The position numbers and the translations under genes are program-made. A stretch of DNA of 64,000 bases from Rhodoplanes sp. (lineage in GTDB: Bacteria > Pseudomonadota > Alphaproteobacteria > Rhizobiales > Xanthobacteraceae). Position 1 is the stretch's first letter. Each line of letters opens with the position of its first letter. The notes under the pieces are model-generated. The model worked only from the letters and a program-made list of their open reading frames with translations. It made no database searches and had not been told where the DNA came from. Positions 1 to 7,181 of the stretch are shown one piece after another. The stretch is taken from contig NZ_JACAAX010000003.1 of assembly GCF_013377085.1 (NCBI RefSeq), positions 124,001 to 188,000 of the forward strand, in the 5' to 3' direction.

Positions 1-1
1 C

Positions 2-562
2 GTCGCCGCCGCCGTAATCGCGGTTCTGCTCGGCTTCCTGGTCGGCGCCGTGATCCATGCATTCCCGGTGGTGCGCGGCGCCGTCGAGCCGCTGCTGGCG
101 AGCTACTACGCGGTGCCGACATTCATGTTCTATCCCGTCTTCATCATTCTGTTCGGGGTCGGGTCGGGCGCCATCATCGCCATCGCGGTGCTGCTCGCCA
201 TCGTCGCGATGATCTCGGCGACCCTGACGGGCCTCGACCGCATCCCGACCGTGCTCGGCAAGACGGCGCGCATCATGCGCCTCGGCCCGGTGGAGCGCGC
301 CTTCCGGATCAGCCTGCCGGCGGCGATGCCGTATCTGTTCACCGGCGTGAAGCTCGCGGTCGCCTACGCCTTCATCGGCGTCATCGCCTCGGAGTTCATC
401 CTGTCGGGCGCCGGCATGGGCTACGCCATCGCCTACGCCTACAACAATTTCAACAATCGCGAGATGTACGGCCTGATGCTGCTGATCGTGCTGGTGGTGA
501 CGGTGGTGAACACGGCGCTCGACACGGTCGACCGCCGTCTCCAGGCCCGGCTGAGGCGTTGA
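2..562 (+). CDS. ABC transporter permease, NitT/TauT (SsuC) type, 5' partial
   Basis: The reading frame is open at the left window edge, so the N-terminus is missing. The visible ~187 residues are mostly membrane helices. They include the cytoplasmic EAA-type loop (around RIMRLGPVERAFRISLP, then G), which docks on the ATPase in binding-protein-dependent permeases of the SsuC/TauC/ThiX group. The stop codon is one base before the next permease, so the two are co-transcribed and probably form a heteromeric channel. The substrate cannot be read from sequence: the family carries sulfonates, nitrate, taurine and thiamine precursors, and the ATPase and binding protein must lie upstream. The following nadC suggests, but does not prove, a pyridine-like or nucleotide-precursor substrate. 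Confidence 0.85.
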   Translation, partial: VAAAVIAVLLGFLVGAVIHAFPVVRGAVEPLLASYYAVPTFMFYPVFIILFGVGSGAIIAIAVLLAIVAMISATLTGLDRIPTVLGKTARIMRLGPVERAFRISLPAAMPYLFTGVKLAVAYAFIGVIASEFILSGAGMGYAIAYAYNNFNNREMYGLMLLIVLVVTVVNTALDTVDRRLQARLRR

Positions 563-563
563 C

Positions 564-1292
564 ATGAAGAGCGCCATCGGGTCCGCCGCCGTCCTCCTCG
601 TGCTCATGCTCTTTTGGCAGGGGCTGCACCTCGCCGTCGCCAACAGCTCCCTGCCGTCGCCCGTCACCACGCTGGTTCAGCTCGTCGCGCTGTTCGGCGA
701 TCCGGACTTCTGGAAGCAGACCTCGCAGACCGCGCAGGCGTTCGGCGCCGCCGTGGTGCTCTCCACGGTCGGCGGCATCGCGCTCGGCGTGCTTTTGGGG
801 ATGAACCGCACCGCCGGCAGCGTCTCCGAGCCGATCTTGGTGAACCTCTACTCGCTGCCCAAGGTGACGCTCTATCCGGTCGTGCTGCTGGTGTTCGGGC
901 TCGGCATCTCGGCCCGCATCGCCTTCGGCGTCATGCACGGCATGATCCCGCTGACGCTGTTCACCATGAACGCCATCCTGCAGATGAAGCCGGTCTATCG
1001 CCGCAGCGCCGCCGTGATGGGGCTGTCGCCGTGGCAGACCTCGGTGACGGTCGTGCTGCCGGCGATCCTGCCCGAGGTGATCACCGGGGCGCGGCTCGGC
1101 GTCTCGCTCTGCCTGCTCGGCGTGCTGATCGGCGAGATGTTCGCCGCGCGCAACGGGCTCGGCTACATGGTGATGCACGCGATGGAGCGCGGCGACATGG
1201 CGACCGTGCTGGCGGTCGCGCTTTTGCTGGCGATCTTCGCCCTGCTGGTCAATTCCGCGCTGCTCGCCCTCGACCGGGCATGGCGCCACTGA
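564..1292 (+). CDS. ABC transporter permease, NitT/TauT (SsuC) type
   Basis: This 242-residue inner-membrane permease has an N-terminal hydrophobic segment, about six predicted membrane helices and an EAA-type loop (AAVMGLSPWQTSVTVVLP, about residues 151-168). It starts one base after the stop of the preceding permease, and the two proteins are related but diverged, as expected for two permease subunits of one transporter. About 100 bp separate it from nadC, which may be in the same operon. No ATPase or binding-protein gene follows, so these must lie to the left of the window. Family membership is clear; the transported compound is unknown. Confidence 0.88.
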   Translation: MKSAIGSAAVLLVLMLFWQGLHLAVANSSLPSPVTTLVQLVALFGDPDFWKQTSQTAQAFGAAVVLSTVGGIALGVLLGMNRTAGSVSEPILVNLYSLPKVTLYPVVLLVFGLGISARIAFGVMHGMIPLTLFTMNAILQMKPVYRRSAAVMGLSPWQTSVTVVLPAILPEVITGARLGVSLCLLGVLIGEMFAARNGLGYMVMHAMERGDMATVLAVALLLAIFALLVNSALLALDRAWRH

Positions 1293-1392
1293 CGCGGCGC
1301 TCCGGCCGGCCGTGGGCCCGCGCGCGCCGCGCGTGGACACGCGGCCCGGCCGGGTCGCACCCCTGACACAGACTCAGCGGAAAGGTTCGACC

Positions 1393-2226
1393 ATGTACGA
1401 CAGCTTCGCCGTCGATCGCCTGATCGATCTGTGGCTCACCGAGGACATCGGCTATTGCGACCTGACGGCGCAGACCATGATCGAGCCGGACGAGACAGGG
1501 CATTTCGCCATGAACGCCCGCCAGCCCATGACGGTCGCCGGCATCGACATCGCGGCCGCGGTGTTCCGCCGCTACGAGCCGCGCCTCGATGTGGTGGTCA
1601 AGGTGAAGGACGGCGACACGGCGCAGAAGGGCGACATCCTGCTCACCGTGAAGGGGCCGGCACGCGGCATCCTGACGGGCGAGCGCACGGCGCTCAACAT
1701 CGTCCAGCACATGTCGGCGATCGCCACCGAGACGGCCCGCTATATCGCCATGGTCTCCCACACCAAGGCGCGGCTGATCGACACCCGCAAGACGACGCCC
1801 GGCCTGCGGATGATCGAGAAGCACGCCGTGACGTGCGGCGGCGGGCTCAACCACCGGCTCGGCCTCGACAACGGCGTGATGATCAAGGACAACCACATCG
1901 CGGTCTGCGGCGGCATCGCGCCGGCGGTGGCGCGGGCCAAGAAGAAGCTGCCGACGCTCACCAAGATCGAGGTGGAGTGCGACCGGCTGGAACAGGTGAC
2001 CGAGGCGCTCGCCGCCGGCGCCGACGTGATCATGCTCGACAACATGTCGTGCGAGGAGATGAGCAAGGCCGTCAAGCTGGTCGCCGGCAAGGTGCCGCTG
2101 GAGGCGTCGGGCGGCATAAGGCTCGACACCATCAAGGCGATCGCCGAGACCGGCGTCGACTACATCTCCACCAGCAAGATCACCCAAGCGGCCCCGGCCG
2201 TCGACATCGGCCTCGACGAGGCGTGA
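1393..2226 (+). CDS. nadC: Nicotinate-nucleotide pyrophosphorylase (carboxylating), quinolinate phosphoribosyltransferase
   Basis: This 277-residue cytoplasmic enzyme makes nicotinate mononucleotide, CO2 and pyrophosphate from quinolinate and PRPP in NAD synthesis. The signature DTRKTTPGLR (about residues 134-143), then EKHAVTCGGG and the LGLDNGVMIKDNHI segment, contains the substrate-binding Arg, Lys and His residues of NadC. The C-terminal barrel has the IEVEC, IMLDN and EASGGI strands. These motifs fit NadC and not ModD. The ATG at 1393 is preferred because AAAGG lies just upstream and the family N-terminus begins near there, although the frame is open further left. No nadA or nadB is visible. 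The next gene encodes a predicted PRPP-forming fusion enzyme, which could supply its co-substrate. Confidence 0.92.
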   Translation: MYDSFAVDRLIDLWLTEDIGYCDLTAQTMIEPDETGHFAMNARQPMTVAGIDIAAAVFRRYEPRLDVVVKVKDGDTAQKGDILLTVKGPARGILTGERTALNIVQHMSAIATETARYIAMVSHTKARLIDTRKTTPGLRMIEKHAVTCGGGLNHRLGLDNGVMIKDNHIAVCGGIAPAVARAKKKLPTLTKIEVECDRLEQVTEALAAGADVIMLDNMSCEEMSKAVKLVAGKVPLEASGGIRLDTIKAIAETGVDYISTSKITQAAPAVDIGLDEA

Positions 2227-2269
2227 GGCGGGTATCGATCGATGCTTGTTGATGCTCCCCACCCAGGCA

Positions 2270-2416
2270 CGGCGCCTGCTCCCCTTCTCCCCGCGCGCGG
2301 GGAGAAGGTCGGGATGAGGGGGCGTCTCCTTATCCCCGAAGCGCCCCCTCACCCGGAGTCCGCGCTGGGCGCGCGGACTCCGACCTCTCCCCGCGCAGCG
2401 GGGAGAGGTGAAGGGG
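2270..2416. repeat. Palindromic repeat, family B (CTCTCCCCGCG type), composite
   Basis: This fills the gap between nadC and the fusion gene. Two hairpin-forming arms (CTTCTCCCCGCGCGCGGGGAG near 2284 and CTCTCCCCGCGCAGCGGGGAG near 2385) flank a GAGGGGGCGTCTCC...CGCCCCCTCACCC stem. The same layout recurs at 6284-6432. It has no coding signal. It may weaken transcription or stabilise mRNA ends between the two genes. Confidence 0.75.
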
Positions 2417-2435
2417 ACATGCGGGAGTTCCTCCG

Positions 2436-4496
2436 ATGACTCCGGGCGTCCTGTTCTTCGTCGTCGGGCCGAGCGGGTCGGGCAAGGACACGCTGCTGGA
2501 CGGTGCGCGCGCGGCGCTGGGCGGCTCGGGCCGGTTCGTGTTCGCGCGGCGCGTGATCACGCGGCCGGCCGACGCCGGCGGCGAGGCGCACGAGGCCGTG
2601 GACGCGGCGACGTTTTCGCGCATGAAGCAGGCGGGCGCCTTCCTGATCGACTGGTCGGCGCACGGGCTTTCTTACGGCGTGCCGGTGGGCGTGCTCGACG
2701 AGCTCGTTCGCGGCAAGCATGTCGTCGCCAACGGCTCGCGCGCCGTGGTGGCGGAGCTGCTATCCCGCGTGCCCGATCTGGTCGTCGTCGAGATCACGGC
2801 GCCCGCAGACATTCTGGCGGCGCGTCTCGCCGGGCGTGGGCGCGAGACGGACGAGGTGATCCGCGCCCGGCTCGATCGCAAGACGCCGGCGTTTCCGGCG
2901 AACGCGACCGTGGTGCGGGTGGGGAACGAGTCCACCCCGAACGTAGGCATCGAGCGTTTCGTCGCCGCGCTGGAATCCCAGACGGTGCGGCTGCGGCTGA
3001 CCAAATTGCCGATCGCGGCGGGGCAGCGGGCGCTCGCCGTGCTGCCGTGCGATTCCTCCGTGGTGTCGGCCGCCGATTATATCGGCCCCGGCCGGATCGA
3101 CCTCGCGGCGCGCGGCAAGAGCGTGCGGGCCGAGGTGGCGCTCGCCGAGCCCGGGCTGGTGCCGGCGGACGCGGTCGGTCTCACGGACGAGGTGTTCAAA
3201 CGGCTCGGCCTGCCGGAGGGAACCCCGGTCGTTCTCACCCGCACGCCGACGCCGGCCAGTCGCGCAGCGTTGCGCAAGAAGATCCGCGGTGGAGTGCTGG
3301 ACGAGGCCGACTATGCGCGCGTCGTCGGCGACATCGTCGAGGGCCGCTATCCGGACAGCGAGGTGGCGGGCTTCCTGGTCGCCGCCGACCGCGGCCTCGA
3401 CGACGCCGAGGTTCTGGCGCTGGCGAAGGTGCGGGCGAGCTTCGCCTCGAAGATCAAATGGGACGAGCCGATCGTCGCCGACAAGCATTCGATGGGCGGC
3501 ATCCCGGGCTCGCGCGTCACCATGGTGCTGGTGCCGATCATCGCGGCGCACGGCCTGGCGATCCCCAAGACGTCGTCGCGTGCCATCACGTCGGCGGCCG
3601 GCACGGCGGACGCGATGGAGACTTTGGCGCGCGTCGATCTCGATGCCGACGACGTGCGGCGCGTGGTCGGCGCGGCGCGCGGCTGCATCGCCTGGAACGG
3701 CCGCCTCAACCATTCGACCCTCGACGACGTGATGAACGCCATCACGCGGCCGCTGGGCCTGGAGTCCAGCCGCTGGTCGGTCGCCTCGATCCTGTCGAAG
3801 AAGCTGGCGGCCGGCGCCACTCACGTCGTGGTCGATCTGCCGCACGGGCCGCGCGCCCGCATCAAGAGCGCCGCCGAGGCGGCGACGCTGGCGCGGCTGT
3901 TCGAGAGCGTCGGGGCGGGACTGGGGCTGTTCGTCGAGGCGGTGCCGACCGACGGCACGGCGCCGATCGGCCGCGGCATCGGTCCGGCGCTGGAGGCGCG
4001 CGACGTGCTGTGGGTGCTGGAGAACAACCCCGAGGCCCCCTCTGATCTGCGCGAAAAGGTGCTGCACTTCGCCAGCCGCATCCTCGCCTGGGATCCTTCG
4101 GTCGGTGGACCGGAGGCGGCGCGTCGCCGCGCCGAGGATCTCCTGTCGTCCGGTGCCGCGCGGGAATCGCTGGACCGGATCATCCAGGCGCAGGGCGCGC
4201 AGGCCGAGCCGGTGCGGCCGGGCCGGCTCACCGCCGCGGTCGTGGCGGAGCGCGCCGGCATCGTCGCCGACATCGACGGCTTCGCGGTCGCCGGCATCGC
4301 CCGGGTGGCGGGTGCGCCGCTCGACAAGAGCGCCGGCATCGATCTTCGCGCCCGCCTCGGCGACACGGTGTCGGCCGGCGATGCGCTGTTCGTGATTCAC
4401 GCCGGCGCCGCCTCGGATCTCGACGCGGCGGCGCGGCTCGCGGCACAGTTCTCCGGCTTCACCATCGCCGAGGCGCGGGCGGCGTCCGCCGGCTGA
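2436..4496 (+). CDS. Fusion of PhnN-type ribose 1,5-bisphosphokinase and AMP/thymidine phosphorylase (type 2)
   Basis: This 686-residue protein has two enzymes in one chain. Residues 1-~182 are a guanylate-kinase-like PhnN domain (P-loop GPSGSGKDT at 11-19), a family that phosphorylates ribose 1,5-bisphosphate to PRPP. Residues ~183-686 are a complete long-form nucleoside phosphorylase: an N-terminal beta domain (~183-270), the phosphate loop KHSMGG (350-355) and PKTSSRAITSAAGTAD (377-392). That last signature is the archaeal AMP-phosphorylase form, not the GHTGGT form of E. coli DeoA. AMP phosphorylase yields base plus ribose 1,5-bisphosphate, the PhnN substrate, so the halves would form a two-step nucleotide-to-PRPP salvage enzyme. 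Its 3' end overlaps the convergent gene by 38 bp. The domain calls are firm; the coupled reaction is inference. Confidence 0.88.
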   Translation: MTPGVLFFVVGPSGSGKDTLLDGARAALGGSGRFVFARRVITRPADAGGEAHEAVDAATFSRMKQAGAFLIDWSAHGLSYGVPVGVLDELVRGKHVVANGSRAVVAELLSRVPDLVVVEITAPADILAARLAGRGRETDEVIRARLDRKTPAFPANATVVRVGNESTPNVGIERFVAALESQTVRLRLTKLPIAAGQRALAVLPCDSSVVSAADYIGPGRIDLAARGKSVRAEVALAEPGLVPADAVGLTDEVFKRLGLPEGTPVVLTRTPTPASRAALRKKIRGGVLDEADYARVVGDIVEGRYPDSEVAGFLVAADRGLDDAEVLALAKVRASFASKIKWDEPIVADKHSMGGIPGSRVTMVLVPIIAAHGLAIPKTSSRAITSAAGTADAMETLARVDLDADDVRRVVGAARGCIAWNGRLNHSTLDDVMNAITRPLGLESSRWSVASILSKKLAAGATHVVVDLPHGPRARIKSAAEAATLARLFESVGAGLGLFVEAVPTDGTAPIGRGIGPALEARDVLWVLENNPEAPSDLREKVLHFASRILAWDPSVGGPEAARRRAEDLLSSGAARESLDRIIQAQGAQAEPVRPGRLTAAVVAERAGIVADIDGFAVAGIARVAGAPLDKSAGIDLRARLGDTVSAGDALFVIHAGAASDLDAAARLAAQFSGFTIAEARAASAG

Positions 4497-5139
4497 CGGA
4501 CAGCGCGACCGCTGCCGCCGCCGCGGCAAGAACGAGCACCCACGCCGACGAGCCCAGCGTGAAGAGCGTCGCGGCGGCGATCAGGCTCCACAGCGCCGGG
4601 ATGATCATCAGGACGATACGCGCACCGCCGCCGATCGCGGCGAGCAGCGCCAGCGTGGCGAGCGCAGTCGGATCGGGGACGAGGCCGAACACCTCGGCGG
4701 CGTCGAACGGGCGGCCGAAAAGCGGTGCCAGCAGCGGCCAGCCGAGCACGATCGCGACGAGCAGGGCGGCAGCCGCGATCGCGCCGGCGCTTCGTGTCGC
4801 CGGAAACGAGAGCCGTCCCGAGAGTCCGGCTGCGATCAGCACCACGCCCTGCAGCGCAAAGGCCGGTGCCGCATAGAGGGCGCCCCAGTTGATGGTGGCG
4901 TAGCGCTCCCACAAGAAAGCCCAGGCGACGAGGGTCCACAGCACGCCGAGGGCGGCGGGGACCAGTCGTTCACGCCCACGCATCGGCACCAGCAGCAGCG
5001 CCGCAGCCGCGAGGCCGAGTGCGATCGTCACGACCTGGGCCGGCCACATCGCGGCATTGTACGCGGCGAGCAGCCGGACATAGACCCGCGGCGAGAACAT
5101 CAGAAAATCGGACAGCTCGTAGGTCCACCACTCGGACAT
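4459..5139 (-). CDS. Multi-pass membrane protein, DUF6064-like
   Basis: This 226-residue protein starts MSEWWTYELSDFLMFSPRVY and has about seven hydrophobic helices, the last running to residue ~215 before a short basic tail. The N-terminal block with conserved aromatic residues followed by membrane helices resembles DUF6064 family proteins, whose function is unknown. It is convergent with the PhnN-phosphorylase fusion and the 3' ends overlap by 38 bp. No partner gene in the same direction is close. The start at 5139 gives a natural membrane-protein N-terminus. The family name is from memory of the N-terminal motif and is moderately sure. Confidence 0.7.
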   Translation of the reverse strand: MSEWWTYELSDFLMFSPRVYVRLLAAYNAAMWPAQVVTIALGLAAAALLLVPMRGRERLVPAALGVLWTLVAWAFLWERYATINWGALYAAPAFALQGVVLIAAGLSGRLSFPATRSAGAIAAAALLVAIVLGWPLLAPLFGRPFDAAEVFGLVPDPTALATLALLAAIGGGARIVLMIIPALWSLIAAATLFTLGSSAWVLVLAAAAAAVALSVSRRTPPAPRRW

Positions 5140-5167
5140 TGTTCAGTGTCCTGACGATTACCCGGCG

Positions 5168-5274
5168 GTCATTCCGGGACGATGCGAAGCATCGGACCCG
5201 GAATCCAGCCACGAGTGCCGACCCTGTCGATGGAGCCCGGGTTTGCCCTTTCAGCGCGCCCCGGAATGACGGCG
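5168..5274. repeat. Extragenic palindrome, family A
   Basis: The ends GTCATTCCGGGACG and GCGCCCCGGAATGAC form inverted repeats around a variable centre with an internal CCCGGAATCCA arm. This is one of about nine copies in the window. It lies between a divergent-facing start (5139) and the stop of the aldo/keto reductase gene, and is non-coding. Confidence 0.8.
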
Positions 5275-5296
5275 AACGGAGCTGCCGCATCAAGCA

Positions 5297-6223
5297 TCAG
5301 ATGTGCCCGATCGCTTCGGCGATGCGGCGGCGGAAGGCCTCGTCCGGCAGGGGGCCGGCGGCGGCCGCGAGGTTCTCCCGCACATGGTCGACCCGCGTGG
5401 TCGCCGGAATCGCGCAGGTGACGGAGGGGTGCGAGACGATGAATTTCAGCACGAGCTGCGCCCAGCTCATGGCGCCGATTTCGGCGGCCCAGCCGGGCAG
5501 GGGATGGCGCGCGAGTTTTCGGGTCAGCTCGCCCTCGCGGAACGGCCGGTTGACGATGACGGCGATGCCGCGCTCGCGGGCGAGCGGCAGGATGCGGGCC
5601 TCCAGCTCGCGGTCGACCGGGTTGTAGGTCGCCTGGACGAAATCGAGCGGCCGGCTCGCCATGATGGCCTCCATGTCGCGGTGGCGGCGGCCTTCCGACG
5701 TGGTGATGCCGACATGGCGGATCTGCTTCGCCTCCTTCATGGCGAGCAGCGTGTCGAGATGGGCCTCCCACGAGAGCAGGTTGTGCACCTGGACGAGATC
5801 GAAGCGCGGCACGCCCCAGGACGCGAGCGACTGGGCGATCTGCGGCGGCCCGTTGCGCGGGCTCGACGTCCACACCTTCTCGGCCGAGAACAGCGCCTCC
5901 GGCCGTCCGAGCTTTTGCAGGGCATAGCCGATGGTCGGCTGCGACGAGCCGTACATGGGCGAGGAGTCGATCAGCCGCCCGCCGGCCGCGAAGAACGCCG
6001 CCACCACGGCGGCGCACTCGTCCCGCAGCGCGGCATCATTGCCGACATTGAAGGTGATCCAGGTCCCGAGTCCGACCACCGGCAGCGCCTCGCCGCTCGA
6101 CGGGATGCTTTTGGTCAGTGGAGCCGGGGCGGGGGCGGCCGGCTGGGCGCCGCCTGCACGCGACAAGGCGGCGATACCGCCCACCGCCATCGCGCCCGTC
6201 AGCAGGGTTCGCCGTGTGTGCAT
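5297..6223 (-). CDS. Exported aldo/keto reductase
   Basis: This 308-residue protein begins MHTRRTLLTGAMAVGG, a twin-arginine-type signal with an Ala-rich region, so it is probably periplasmic. The mature part is an aldo/keto reductase barrel. It shows VVGLGTWITFNVG near the start of the barrel, the catalytic Asp/Tyr region LIDSSPMYGSSQ, a lysine in the FSAEKVW strand, HN at the usual His position (LVQVHNLL), and the C-terminal IPATTRVDHVREN cofactor segment. The ATG at 6223 is chosen over the long upstream extension because that extension translates a palindromic repeat. An exported NAD(P)H-type enzyme is unusual; Tat export of folded cofactor-loaded proteins makes it possible. The substrate is unknown, and no operon partner is seen. 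Confidence 0.85.
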   Translation of the reverse strand: MHTRRTLLTGAMAVGGIAALSRAGGAQPAAPAPAPLTKSIPSSGEALPVVGLGTWITFNVGNDAALRDECAAVVAAFFAAGGRLIDSSPMYGSSQPTIGYALQKLGRPEALFSAEKVWTSSPRNGPPQIAQSLASWGVPRFDLVQVHNLLSWEAHLDTLLAMKEAKQIRHVGITTSEGRRHRDMEAIMASRPLDFVQATYNPVDRELEARILPLARERGIAVIVNRPFREGELTRKLARHPLPGWAAEIGAMSWAQLVLKFIVSHPSVTCAIPATTRVDHVRENLAAAAGPLPDEAFRRRIAEAIGHI

Positions 6224-6283
6224 CGCGGCCTCCGATTTGGCCCATGATAGCCCAGGCGCGGGAGAAGCGGACAGGCGGTCGTC

Positions 6284-6432
6284 CTTCACCTCTCCCCGCG
6301 TGCGGGGAGAGGTCGGGGCCCGCGCGAGAAGCGCGGGCTCCGGGTGAGGGGGCGCTTCCGTATCCACGAGACGCCCCCTCACCCGTCTCGCCGCTCCGCG
6401 GCGAGCCACCCTCTCCCCGCGTGCGGGGAGAG
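6284..6432. repeat. Palindromic repeat, family B, composite
   Basis: Two CTCTCCCCGCGTGCGGGGAG hairpins flank a GTGAGGGGGCGCTTCC...GACGCCCCCTCACCC stem, the same design as at 2270-2416. It lies upstream of the divergent aldo/keto reductase and nicotinate dehydrogenase genes. The rest of the gap (6433-6590) has no visible gene. Confidence 0.75.
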
Positions 6433-6590
6433 GGAGCGCATGCGCTCTGCCTTCTCCCTGGGCGGTGGCTGCCTCTTCGCACTGCAAACGGCAGTTTGTT
6501 GCCGCTGTTCGCGGCAGGTTCGCGGCGTTCTCACGATCGCGTGGACGATGCGCTGCAGCATCAAACAAACAGTCGATCGGGGCGATCTTT

Positions 6591-6607
6591 TTCGTTAGTA
6601 TACGAAT
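6591..6607. promoter_or_regulatory. Operator candidate 1 of the nicotinate cluster, upstream of nicA
   Basis: TTCGT (6591-6595) and ACGAA (6602-6606) form a perfect inverted repeat around TAGTAT. On the reverse strand, 6607-6594 reads ATTCGTATACTAAC, which matches the motif at 10946 in 12 of 14 positions. It overlaps an ATG at 6606, which favours the start of nicA at 6642. It is a plausible binding site for the MarR protein at 15019. Confidence 0.6.
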
Positions 6608-6641
6608 GAAGAGCGCGCCCGAAAGAGTCCTGCCCGAGACC

Positions 6642-7181
6642 ATGACGTTACGCGACCCGACCATCCGCCTGACCGTCAACGGGGAGACGCATGCGTTGCG
6701 GCTGCCCGGGGCGACGCCGCTGCTCGCCGTGCTGCGCAACGATCTCGGCCTCAACGGCCCGAAATTCGGCTGCGGCATCGGCGAATGCGGGAGCTGCACC
6801 GTGCTGGTCGACGGCGTCGCGGCGCGCGCCTGCGTGCTGCACATCGCCGACGTCGACGGCCGCGATATCCGCACGCTGGAAGGGCTCGGCACGCCGGAGG
6901 CGCTGCATCCGGTGCAGGCGGCCTTCGTCGAGACGGCCGGCGCGCAGTGCGGCTACTGCCTCAACGGCATGATCATGACGACGGCGGCGCTGCTCGACGC
7001 TAACCCCGATCCGAGCGAGGAGCAGATCCGCGAGGCGCTGCGCTTCAATCTGTGCCGCTGCGGCACCCATGTGGAGATCCTCGCGGCCGTGCGGCTCGCT
7101 GCCGAGCGGCTCGCCGCGCAGCGCCTCGCTGCGGGCCGGTCCGCTGCGCAGCGTCCCGCTGCGCCGGGGAGGCGCCGGTGA
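6642..7181 (+). CDS. nicA: Nicotinate dehydrogenase, small [2Fe-2S] subunit
   Basis: This 179-residue member of the xanthine dehydrogenase [2Fe-2S] subunit family has a plant-ferredoxin cluster (C44, C49, C52, C64) followed by the helical cluster domain (C103, C106, C138, C140; CGYCLNGM and LCRCGTH). With NicB it hydroxylates nicotinate at C6. Its stop overlaps the nicB start by one base. The C-terminus is odd: after residue ~150 it becomes RLAAE RLAAQ RLAAG RSAAQ RPAAP, a five-residue repeat from five 15-bp units (7092-7166) not expected in the family. An ATG at 6606 is possible but lies inside the proposed operator. Confidence 0.9.
   Translation: MTLRDPTIRLTVNGETHALRLPGATPLLAVLRNDLGLNGPKFGCGIGECGSCTVLVDGVAARACVLHIADVDGRDIRTLEGLGTPEALHPVQAAFVETAGAQCGYCLNGMIMTTAALLDANPDPSEEQIREALRFNLCRCGTHVEILAAVRLAAERLAAQRLAAGRSAAQRPAAPGRRR
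7092..7166 (+). repeat. 15-bp tandem repeat in the 3' end of nicA
   Basis: Five imperfect 15-bp units encode (R-[LSP]-A-A-[EQGP])5 at the C-terminus of NicA. The units differ by a few bases and the array ends with an Arg-rich tail just before the nicB ribosome-binding site GGGGAGG. This is a minisatellite-like array. Confidence 0.75.

Noticed and set aside
1393-2226. ModD (molybdenum-associated NadC paralogue) instead of NadC
   Set aside because: The RKTTPGLR, EKHAVTCGGG and IKDNHI motifs are those of NadC. ModD differs at these positions, and no mod genes are adjacent.
2436-4496. Ordinary thymidine phosphorylase DeoA with an extended N-terminus
   Set aside because: The N-terminal part has a full PhnN domain with P-loop, and the phosphorylase has the SSRAITSAAGTAD type signature, not GHTGGT.
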